34,889 nt of DNA from Rariglobus sp. (GTDB lineage: Bacteria > Verrucomicrobiota > Verrucomicrobiia > Opitutales > Opitutaceae), in the NCBI GenBank assembly GCA_029266495.1, contig JAQSWS010000063.1, positions 1 to 34,889 on the forward strand, read 5' to 3'. How positions within the stretch are numbered: position 1 is the first letter of the stretch; each line of letters opens with the position of its first letter. Both the position numbers and the translations under genes were made by a program. Positions 15,903 through 22,238 of this stretch are shown here, one piece after another. Under the pieces are notes generated by a model. The model worked only from the letters and a program-made list of their open reading frames with translations, was not told where the DNA came from and searched no databases.

Positions 15903-16430
15903 TCAGTCGAGGAAGGTCCAGGTGTTGAACATCGCGGCTTGACCGCAGGGCTGGCCATCGGAGGTCAGGAGATTCCACACGGTTGCTTCGGCGATGCAAA
16001 AACGGCGGCCTGTCCGGCCGATGCGGATACCTGAATAATCGGCGATGAAGCCATCGCGCGTCACCCGTTCCAGCAACCGGGCGCGTTCTTCGCGGTTGGG
16101 GGCTTCGGCGGTCAAGCGGGATGGCATGCGGGTGAGTTCATCCCACGTGGTATCCCAGAGCGTAAGCGCGGCGCGGTTGCCATAGTTGAGAATCGGGTCG
16201 GCCTCGGTGCCGTGGGCGACAAGGACAAACGGCGCCTCGAAGAGAAACCGGGTCCGCTCGCGAGGCCCGGCTATACCGGGCGCCAGATCGCGTCCCGTCC
16301 AGTGCGCGAGACTGCGGATGAGGCACTCGCTGTGGGTGATGATCTCAGGTGTAGTCCAATCCACGTCCGAAGCTGAAAGAGGTAGGGCCGCCAAAGCGAG
16401 TGACAACCGGGCACTGGAGGGGGGATTCAT
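15903..16430 (-). CDS. MEKHLA domain protein
   Basis: The 175-residue protein matches the MEKHLA domain almost end to end: IITHSECLIRSLAHWTGRDL, LFEAPFVLVAHGTEADPILN, YGNRAALTLWDTTWDEL, MPSRLTAEAPNREERARLLE, GIRIGRTGRRFCIAEATVWN and GQAAMFNTW. The domain was described at the C-terminus of plant HD-ZIP III proteins and as free-standing bacterial proteins; it resembles a PAS fold. Its function in bacteria is unknown, and a small-molecule sensing role is only inferred from the PAS likeness. ATG 16430 gives a short N-terminus before the domain; the open frame upstream to 17627 is antisense shadow of the DUF2264 gene. It is divergent from DUF2264 across 75 bases. Confidence 0.8.
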   Translation of the reverse strand: MNPPSSARLSLALAALPLSASDVDWTTPEIITHSECLIRSLAHWTGRDLAPGIAGPRERTRFLFEAPFVLVAHGTEADPILNYGNRAALTLWDTTWDELTRMPSRLTAEAPNREERARLLERVTRDGFIADYSGIRIGRTGRRFCIAEATVWNLLTSDGQPCGQAAMFNTWTFLD

Positions 16431-16505
16431 GCCGGGTCGCAGTTGAGCCCCTTTTTTGCTTCGTGCGTTGATGTCACCGCTGATGATCCGTTTGATTTTG
16501 GATGT

Positions 16506-17660
16506 ATGACCACCCCGCTTTCGCGTTCCGACTGGCTTTCGTTGCTTCTCCGCGTCGCCGAGCCGCCGCTGACCGCGCTCGCGGCGGGCGAACTTCGCAA
16601 GCGGTTTCCCGTGCAATCTCGTCCGGGACATGAGGCGGATCGTGCGCGCTTCACCCATCTTGAGGCAATCGGTCGCACGCTCGCCGGCCTCGCACCCTGG
16701 CTCGCGCTCGAAGCCGTGCCGCCCGGGGAATCCGCCGCGCAGGCGCGCCTCCGTGCGCTCGCCGTTGCCGCGCTCCGCCAAGGGCTCGATCCGGAGTCGC
16801 CCGACGCGTTCAACTTCACGGACGGTGCGCAACCTCTGGTGGACGCCGCGTTTCTCGCTCACGCGCTGCTGCGTGCGCCAGGTCCGCTGTTCGACGCGCT
16901 CGACGCCACCACGCGCGCGCGACTCGTCGGGGCGTTGCGCTCCACGCGGGCGATCACGCCAGGGTTCAACAACTGGTTGCTCTTCGCCGCGATGATCGAA
17001 GCCGCGCTGCTCCGGTTCGATGGCAACGCCGATTTGATGCGCATCGATTATGCGGTTCGTCAGCATGAGCAGTGGTATAAGGGCGACGGGGCTTACGGCG
17101 ATGGACCCGATTTCCACTGGGATTATTACAACAGCTTCGTCATTCAGCCGATGCTGCTCGATGTGCTGGAGACGGTCGACACGCATGACGAACGCTGGCG
17201 CACGCTTTTGCCGTTGGTGCGGCGCCGTGCGGTGAGACACGCCGCCGTGCTCGAGCGGATGATCGCACCCGACGGGACCTTTCCACCGCTCGGACGTTCT
17301 CTGGTGTATCGTTGCGGAGCGTTCCAGCACCTTGCGGTGATGGCGTTGCGCCGCGAACTTCCGGCAACCATCCCGCCCGCCGCCGCGCGCGGCGCGCTCG
17401 GCGCGGTGATCCGGCGCACGCTCGAGGCCCCCGGCACCTTTGACGCCGCGGGCTGGTTGCGTATCGGACTCTCCGGCGAACAGCCCGGTCTGGGGGAATC
17501 GTATATCAGCACGGGAAGCCTGTATCTCTGCACCACTGCGTTTCTTCCGCTTGGCTTGCCCGCGGACGATGCGTTTTGGGCCGGCCCCGACGCGCCTTGG
17601 ACGAGTGTGCGCGCGTGGAGTGGCCAAGACCTTTCCGCCGACTCCGCTTTGTATTCATAA
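16506..17660 (+). CDS. DUF2264 family protein
   Basis: The 384-residue protein shows DUF2264 hallmarks: GFNNWLLFAAMIEAALLRFD, the aromatic motif QWYKGDGAYGDGPDFHWDYY, NSFVIQPMLLDVLE, and IAPDGTFPPLGRSLVYRCGA. The family is thought to have an alpha/alpha-barrel fold and is often found near carbohydrate-degradation genes, but no reaction is assigned. No signal peptide is visible, so it is probably cytoplasmic. ATG 16506 begins a family-like N-terminus (TPLSRSDWLSLLLRV); an upstream start at 16443 would add residues without homology. No sugar-utilisation genes lie beside it here; the divergent neighbour is the MEKHLA gene. It converges with the DUF2200 gene. Confidence 0.75.
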   Translation: MTTPLSRSDWLSLLLRVAEPPLTALAAGELRKRFPVQSRPGHEADRARFTHLEAIGRTLAGLAPWLALEAVPPGESAAQARLRALAVAALRQGLDPESPDAFNFTDGAQPLVDAAFLAHALLRAPGPLFDALDATTRARLVGALRSTRAITPGFNNWLLFAAMIEAALLRFDGNADLMRIDYAVRQHEQWYKGDGAYGDGPDFHWDYYNSFVIQPMLLDVLETVDTHDERWRTLLPLVRRRAVRHAAVLERMIAPDGTFPPLGRSLVYRCGAFQHLAVMALRRELPATIPPAAARGALGAVIRRTLEAPGTFDAAGWLRIGLSGEQPGLGESYISTGSLYLCTTAFLPLGLPADDAFWAGPDAPWTSVRAWSGQDLSADSALYS

Positions 17661-17743
17661 AGCCACACTCTCTTTTCACGCCTGCTTTCCTGCGGGTTTC
17701 GATTCAGCCGCTCATGTCATCCGGACCTCCGGGCTTGGCGGGA

Positions 17744-18094
17744 TCAAGCCGGCAAGATCTTCTCCATCGACCGTCCCTTGGCGAGATCATCGACGAGTTT
17801 GTCGAGATAGCGGATTTCTTTCATCAGCGGATCGTCGATTTCCTCGATGCGCACGCCGCACACGACGCCCTTGATGAGCGAACGCTTGGGGTTCATCGCC
17901 GGAGCCTGGGCGAAGAAGGTCTCGAAGTCGGTCTGTGCCGCGATCTGTCGCTGCAAGGTGACTTTATCGTATCCCGTGAGCCAGCAGATGACGCGATCCA
18001 CTTCGTCCTGCGTGCGTTTCTTGCGCACGGCCTTTTCCACATAGAGCGGATAGACCTTCGAAAACGCGGTCGTGAAAATGCGGTGCTTGGACAT
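17744..18094 (-). CDS. DUF2200 family protein
   Basis: The 116-residue protein fits DUF2200 over its full length: [79 protein letters not shown] and the lysine-containing end KGRSMEKIL. No function is known; it has no membrane segment or signal and is probably cytoplasmic. ATG 18094 is the family start. It begins 13 bases after the YcxB-like gene ends, so cotranscription with that gene is likely. Confidence 0.8.
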   Translation of the reverse strand: MSKHRIFTTAFSKVYPLYVEKAVRKKRTQDEVDRVICWLTGYDKVTLQRQIAAQTDFETFFAQAPAMNPKRSLIKGVVCGVRIEEIDDPLMKEIRYLDKLVDDLAKGRSMEKILPA

Positions 18095-18107
18095 GACCTG
18101 ATAGATG

Positions 18108-18662
18108 CTAGTCGCCGGTGCTGGCGTTGCGGTGATAATCTTGGGCGGTGCGGACGAAGGCTGCGAATTGCGCAGGATCCGTGAAGGCTCGGCGGGGGAT
18201 GATGGCGGCGGCCAGAGCGTTGATGTAGATGAAGACGTGTTCGTCGGTGGCGACCACACGATCGACGATCGCCCAGGGTGTGGAGCTGTGCCCTTGCCCG
18301 CTCACTTCCGTGATGCCTTCAGGCGTGAGGGTGACCTGATGGCGGCTGAACAGCCCGTGGTTTTTGTCTTCCTTCACCATGGCCTTCACCGTCGCGCGAA
18401 GCCGGCGGCGATGGCTCCAAGGGAAGAATACCAGATACGCCGGCACGCCGAGAAACAGAGGCAACAAATCCTGGAAAGTCTTGAGCGGAGCATTCGCTTT
18501 TTGATTGGCGAGATACCACAGGCCGCTGCAGATCAACAAACCGCCGGCCGCCGGCAGGAACCAGCCGAGCAGATACTGACGGCGCGCCGTGGGTGAATGC
18601 CGGCTGTGGTGCAGATTGAAGGCGCACACATCTTCAGCGGTGAGTTCGTAGTCGGCGATCAT
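18108..18662 (-). CDS. YcxB-like membrane protein
   Basis: The 184-residue protein has an N-terminal segment [20 protein letters not shown], two membrane helices at about 31-51 and 64-82, then a soluble domain with the YcxB-like pattern: [49 protein letters not shown] and a C-terminal FAAFVRTAQ helix. The C-terminal domain resembles a PH-like fold. No function is known. ATG 18662 is the first plausible start; a longer frame to 18767 has no homology. It is followed closely by the DUF2200 gene. Confidence 0.7.
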   Translation of the reverse strand: MIADYELTAEDVCAFNLHHSRHSPTARRQYLLGWFLPAAGGLLICSGLWYLANQKANAPLKTFQDLLPLFLGVPAYLVFFPWSHRRRLRATVKAMVKEDKNHGLFSRHQVTLTPEGITEVSGQGHSSTPWAIVDRVVATDEHVFIYINALAAAIIPRRAFTDPAQFAAFVRTAQDYHRNASTGD

Positions 18663-18712
18663 GGGACCGGTGGAAGGTTTTGAGGCGTGAAAACGGGGAG
18701 TTGTGGGGCGAC

Positions 18713-18759
18713 GTTCCCCGAGCTCACGCCCGGGGCCACGAGAGCGGGCCCGCCCTGCC
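18713..18759. repeat. TCAC-loop hairpin repeat, copy 2
   Basis: CCCCGAGC, loop TCAC, GCCCGGGG at 18716-18735, followed by CCACGA. Relative to copy 1 (11868-11887), two stem pairs have changed on both sides, keeping the stem apart from one mismatch. It lies in the gap between hisI and the YcxB-like gene. Confidence 0.55.
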
Positions 18760-18792
18760 TCGGCCATCGTCTGTGAAATACGCGGGTGGCGC

Positions 18793-19251
18793 TTACTTCT
18801 TTTTGTAGACGACCGCAGGGTCGAAGAGGGGCTGGGAGACGAACTGGAGGTTGAAGTTCGTGCCGGCAGCCGCTTCGTCGAGGTTGTCGAGCTTGCGATA
18901 AAAGCAGCTCTTGTATCCGTTGTGGCAGGACGCGTTGGCGGCGCCGCTTTGCTCGACTTTGACGAGGAGCACGTCCTGGTCGCAGTCGGTGTAGAGTTCC
19001 TTCACCCATTGGACGTTTCCGGACTCCTCGCCTTTGCACCAGAGCTTGCCGCGCGAACGGCTCCAGTAGGTGGCTTTCCTGGTCTTGAGCGTGTGGGCGA
19101 GCGACTCCGCGTTCATGAACGCGAACATCAGCACCTGGCCGGTGGCGATGTCCTGCGTGATGCAGGGGATGAGACCGTCGGAGCCGAACTTGGGTTGCAG
19201 CGTGGAACCGAGTTCGATCTCGGCGGTGGTGGTGCGGGCGGGAAAGGACAT
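18793..19251 (-). CDS. hisI: Phosphoribosyl-AMP cyclohydrolase
   Basis: The 152-residue enzyme catalyses the third step of histidine synthesis, opening the ring of phosphoribosyl-AMP. The signature TYWSRSRGKLWCKGEESGN is at 61-79. The Mg-binding TDCDQD contributes Asp89, Asp91 and Asp93, with zinc Cys90, and the zinc-site cysteines Cys109 (SCHNGYKSC) and Cys116 follow. It is a stand-alone cyclohydrolase with no HisE domain and about 30 extra C-terminal residues. ATG 19251 follows a run of A, with no Shine-Dalgarno; a tandem heptamer repeat lies 12 bases upstream. No other his gene is in the window. Confidence 0.93.
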   Translation of the reverse strand: MSFPARTTTAEIELGSTLQPKFGSDGLIPCITQDIATGQVLMFAFMNAESLAHTLKTRKATYWSRSRGKLWCKGEESGNVQWVKELYTDCDQDVLLVKVEQSGAANASCHNGYKSCFYRKLDNLDEAAAGTNFNLQFVSQPLFDPAVVYKKK

Positions 19252-19262
19252 TTTTTTTAAAA

Positions 19263-19294
19263 GTAGCGAGTAGTGAGTAGCGGGTAGCGAGTAG
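19263..19294. repeat. Tandem heptamer repeat GTAGYGR
   Basis: Four head-to-tail copies (GTAGCGA, GTAGTGA, GTAGCGG, GTAGCGA) and a partial fifth lie in the 5' leader of hisI, ending 12 bases before its ATG on the minus strand. Confidence 0.75.
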
Positions 19295-19355
19295 GACGAA
19301 CCGATGAACGCGCGACGTGGCGCGGGGGGCGAAAAGAGGGCGCGAGTCGCGCCTA

Positions 19356-19655
19356 TCAATGTCGGTCGGCGAGCTCGCGGAGGAAGTCGTAGCTGTAGAG
19401 CCCGGTGCGGTGGCCGTCGCTGAAATCGAAGCGGATCGCGTAGTTGCCGACGACCTCCCAGCCGAGGACGGTTACCCCGGGGAACTTCTTCGGACCATCG
19501 CCGCCGTATTGGTTTCCGAGAATGTCGCGTTCGCCAATGTTTTGCGCGCTGGGGGAGGCGGCTCGCAGGTCTTCCATCGGGTAATAAGTCTCCGCACCGT
19601 CCTCCCAGATGATGGCGACTTCGTTGCCGATGAGTTGAATGTTGGCGGGCGTTTT
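19356..19655 (-). CDS. DUF971 domain protein
   Basis: The roughly 99-residue protein matches DUF971: IQLIGNEVAIIWEDGAETYY, LRAASPSAQNIGERD, GWEVVGNYAIRFDFSDGHRT and GLYSYDFLREL. This domain also forms the N-terminus of gamma-butyrobetaine hydroxylases. The usual cysteines of the CPCA-type segment (SPSA here) are replaced, so a metal role is unlikely at that site. The start is uncertain: GTG 19655 (MKTPANIQLIG) best fits the family length, while TTG codons at 19673 and 19700 would add 6 or 15 residues. It is divergent from the Dabb gene. Confidence 0.75.
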   Translation of the reverse strand, partial: KTPANIQLIGNEVAIIWEDGAETYYPMEDLRAASPSAQNIGERDILGNQYGGDGPKKFPGVTVLGWEVVGNYAIRFDFSDGHRTGLYSYDFLRELADRH

Positions 19656-19751
19656 CACGATGCGAGGGATCAACGTGCGGCGTGTCGGCGCCGGGAGCAA
19701 AATTAAATTTGGGCTCGCCGCTGGCTAGCAGGACCGGTGGGGTGAGGGATC

Positions 19752-20054
19752 ATGCTCGTTCATACCGTCATTTTTTACCTGCGCAGCGATCTCACCGAGG
19801 CACAGAAACTGGAGTTCCGCAACGAGGGCTTGGAGTCGCTCCGCCCCATCCAAGCGGTGAAGCACTACTTCGTCGGCGTGCCGGCGGGGATTCCGCCGCG
19901 TCCGGTGGTGGACTTGAGCTTTACGTTCTCGATCACGGCGATCTTCGATGATGTGGCGGGCCACAACGCGTATCAGGTCGATCCGGTGCACAAGGCGTTC
20001 GTCGAGCGGTTCAAGAGTTATTGGACGAAGGTGCAGATTTACGACGCGGAGTGA
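19752..20054 (+). CDS. Dabb family (stress-responsive A/B barrel) protein
   Basis: The 100-residue protein fits the Dabb ferredoxin-like dimeric barrel: MLVHTVIFYLRSDLTEAQK, LRPIQAVKHYFVGVPAG, FSFTFSI-like strand, and HNAYQVDPVHKAFVERF followed by SYWTKVQIYD. Members include plant stress-induced proteins and a few monooxygenase-like or cyclase-like enzymes; most bacterial ones have no assigned reaction. ATG 19752 has GAGGG just upstream. It is divergent from the DUF971 gene, and its 3' flank is a repeat island rather than a clear terminator, although the perfect inverted repeat at 20071-20095 could end transcription. Confidence 0.85.
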   Translation: MLVHTVIFYLRSDLTEAQKLEFRNEGLESLRPIQAVKHYFVGVPAGIPPRPVVDLSFTFSITAIFDDVAGHNAYQVDPVHKAFVERFKSYWTKVQIYDAE

Positions 20055-20070
20055 GGAGCCAGGAGGGCAT

Positions 20071-20095
20071 CTAGCTGCTAGGCACTAGCAGCTAG
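20071..20095. repeat. Perfect 11-bp inverted repeat
   Basis: CTAGCTGCTAG, loop GCA, CTAGCAGCTAG. It lies 16 bases after the Dabb stop and has no T run. Confidence 0.8.
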
Positions 20096-20121
20096 CCGGA
20101 GGACGGAAGACCGGAGGGTTG

Positions 20122-20226
20122 GCCACAAAAAGCACAAAAGGGTCGAGCAGCGGATGAATCTCCCCCGAGCGCCTATAGGCGCTACGCAGGGTTGGGAATA
20201 CCGGACGGCGCTTTGTGTTTTGTGGC
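20122..20226. repeat. 105-bp element with inverted termini and a central palindrome
   Basis: GCCACAAAAAGCACAAAAG at the left is nearly the reverse complement of CTTTGTGTTTTGTGGC at the right. Between them is a perfect 16-base palindrome, AGCGCCTATAGGCGCT, at 20168-20183. No coding signal. Confidence 0.6.
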
Positions 20227-20253
20227 GATTATCCGAGATCGATGGCGTGGGGG

Positions 20254-20280
20254 CGTAGGGCTGCCGCTTGCGGCATGCCT
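20254..20280 (+). repeat. REP-like repeat, copy B
   Basis: GTAGGGCTGCCGCTTGCGGC followed by ATGCCT. The hairpin core TGCCGC-TT-GCGGCA differs from copies C and D by a compensated pair. It faces copy C head to head. Confidence 0.65.
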
Positions 20281-20287
20281 TCAATGT

Positions 20288-20317
20288 GCGAGGCGTGGCG
20301 CAAGCGCCAGCCCTACA
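20288..20317 (-). repeat. REP-like repeat, copy C, contains acyl-CoA dehydrogenase stop codon
   Basis: This 30-base repeat is identical to copy D at 22209-22238, with core TGGCGCAAGCGCCA. The TAG stop of the acyl-CoA dehydrogenase gene (20313-20315) lies inside it. Confidence 0.75.
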
Positions 20318-22196
20318 CGATGCCGCCACGGAGAGCCGTGTGGCGTTCGGCATCCAGGAGGGTTTGGGCGAAGGTGTAGTCGTCGTGATCGTGGTTGTGC
20401 GCGAGACCGGCGAAGGCGGCGGCGATGCGTCCGCGTGACTGGGCGGTGAACGCTTTGATCAAGGCTTCGAGGTCTTCGCGGGAATGCGTGGCGTCGCCGC
20501 GTTTGAGGAGGGCGTCTGCGTAGAGCGCGGTCGCGGTGATCGCGAACAGTTCCGTGCCGATGTCCACCAGACGGGCGAGGAGGAGCTGGCGCTTTTCGAG
20601 CTTCGGGCCGTATTTCGCCATCGCGTGGAAGAGTGTGCGCGCAAGGCGATGGCTCGTGCCGGACACGTAGCGGAGCGCGGGGCGGCAGGCGGGCGAGAGG
20701 TCGGAGGGCAGGCCGCCGGAAGGGAGGTAGAGCCGGGGATACCAGAGCGCGTAGAAGCCGCCGGCTTTCAGGGCGGCGGCGGCGCGTTTGCCGAGGGGCT
20801 GGCGCGAATCGAGGACGGTGCCGGCAACCTTGAGGTGCGGGTCGAGCGCTTCGCGGGCGAGGAAGAGGCGCATGATTTCGGAGGAACCCTCAAAGATGAG
20901 ATTGATGCGGCTGTCGCGCATCATGCGTTCGACGGGGATGGGTTTTTCGCCGCGGCTTTTAAGCGAGGCGGCGGTCTCGTAGCCGCGTCCGCCACGGATC
21001 TGCATGGTGTCGTCGACCGCCTGCCAGGCGGCTTCGCTGCCCCAGAGTTTGCACATCGCGGCTTCGAGGCGGATGTCGGCCTTGTCGCGGTCGACGAGGG
21101 CGGAGGTGAGCATGACCATCGCCTCGGTCGCGAACGTGTTGGCGGCCATGCGGGCGAGTTTGGCGGCGATGGCGGCGTGTTGTCCGATGGGCGAGCCCCA
21201 TTGCACGCGGCTGGCCGACCACTCGCGTGAATAGCCGAGGCAGCGTTTCATGAAACCGATGCAGGCGGCGGGAATGGTGAGGCGGCCGGTGTTGAGGGTG
21301 GTGAGGGCGACTTTGAGTCCGCGACCCTCGCCGCCGACGATGGCGTCGCGGGAGAGGCGGACGCCGGTGAAGCGGACGACGCCGTTGTAGAGTGCGCGCA
21401 GGCCCATGAAGTGGCAGCGGGTGACGACCTCGACGCCGGGGGCGTTCATCTCGACGAGGAAGGCGGTGATCTGGTTGCGCGGTTTGCCATGGACGATTTT
21501 GTCGGGCGTGCGCGCCATGACGATGATCACGCCGGCCTTGACGCTGTTGGTGCACCAGAGCTTTTCGCCGTTGAGGATAAAGTGTTCGCCGTCGGGGGTG
21601 GGTTCGGCGCGGGTTTCCATGCGCGCGGGGTCGGAGCCGACGCCGGTCTCGGTGAGGGCGAAGGCGGAGATTTCGCCACGGGCGACGCGCGGGAGGTATT
21701 TGCGCTTCTGGTCCTCGGTGCCGAAGAGTTTGAGCGGTTGGGGGACGCCGATGGATTGGTGGGCGGAGAGGAGCGCGGTGAGGTTGCCGTCGACGCTGCC
21801 GAGCAGCTGTGCGGCGCGGGAGTAATTGGTCTGCGAGAGGCCGAGGCCGCCGTAGTCCTTGGGGATTTTGATGCCGAAGGCACCGAGGCGGGCGAGACGC
21901 TCGATGAGGGCGTCGGGGATTTCGCCATCGGCATCGATCTGATCGGGGTCGGTTTCGTCGCGGAGGATTTTTTCGAGTTCGGTGAGGAAGGGACGGCCGG
22001 TCTCGACATCGGCGGCGGGCTGGAGGGGAAACGGATAAATGGAATCGAGGGAGAAACGTCCCATGAACAAATCGCCGGCGAAGCTGCGGTAGCCGCTTTC
22101 GGTGCGGGCGGACTCGGTCATTTCGAGAGCCTCGCGCTGGCCTTGCGACATCTTGGAGGTGTCGATCGTGCCGGGAGTGTCGTCGGTGGGAGGCAT
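20313..22196 (-). CDS. Acyl-CoA dehydrogenase, long (VLCAD/ACAD9-like) form
   Basis: The 627-residue FAD enzyme carries out the first oxidation of beta-oxidation. After about 70 leading residues come the acyl-CoA dehydrogenase domains: IPKDYGGLGLSQTNYSRAAQ, FALTETGVGSDPARMETRAE (substrate/FAD binding), WCTNSVKAGVIIVMAR, FTGVRLSRDAIVGGEGRGLK and MQIRGGRGYE. The catalytic glutamate is probably in INLIFEGSSEIMRLF. A further C-terminal region of about 160 residues follows, as in VLCAD and ACAD9. ATG 22196 is taken as the start; MSQGQREALEM 15 codons on is an alternative. It is the last gene of the fatty-acid operon, 37 bases after the FadJ-like gene. Its stop codon lies inside REP copy C. No electron-transfer flavoprotein genes are in the window. 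Confidence 0.9.
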   Translation of the reverse strand: MPPTDDTPGTIDTSKMSQGQREALEMTESARTESGYRSFAGDLFMGRFSLDSIYPFPLQPAADVETGRPFLTELEKILRDETDPDQIDADGEIPDALIERLARLGAFGIKIPKDYGGLGLSQTNYSRAAQLLGSVDGNLTALLSAHQSIGVPQPLKLFGTEDQKRKYLPRVARGEISAFALTETGVGSDPARMETRAEPTPDGEHFILNGEKLWCTNSVKAGVIIVMARTPDKIVHGKPRNQITAFLVEMNAPGVEVVTRCHFMGLRALYNGVVRFTGVRLSRDAIVGGEGRGLKVALTTLNTGRLTIPAACIGFMKRCLGYSREWSASRVQWGSPIGQHAAIAAKLARMAANTFATEAMVMLTSALVDRDKADIRLEAAMCKLWGSEAAWQAVDDTMQIRGGRGYETAASLKSRGEKPIPVERMMRDSRINLIFEGSSEIMRLFLAREALDPHLKVAGTVLDSRQPLGKRAAAALKAGGFYALWYPRLYLPSGGLPSDLSPACRPALRYVSGTSHRLARTLFHAMAKYGPKLEKRQLLLARLVDIGTELFAITATALYADALLKRGDATHSREDLEALIKAFTAQSRGRIAAAFAGLAHNHDHDDYTFAQTLLDAERHTALRGGIV

Positions 22197-22208
22197 GGAA
22201 GGAGGTGG

Positions 22209-22238
22209 GCGAGGCGTGGCGCAAGCGCCAGCCCTACA
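22209..22238 (-). repeat. REP-like repeat, copy D, contains FadJ-like stop codon
   Basis: Identical to copy C over 30 bases. It fills the short gap between the FadJ-like and acyl-CoA dehydrogenase genes, and the FadJ-like TAG stop (22234-22236) sits at the same offset as in copy C. Confidence 0.75.

Noticed and set aside
16431-17627. N-terminal extension of the MEKHLA open frame across the DUF2264 gene
   Set aside because: The extension is arginine/glycine-rich without homology and overlaps the whole DUF2264 gene. The MEKHLA domain starts shortly after ATG 16430.
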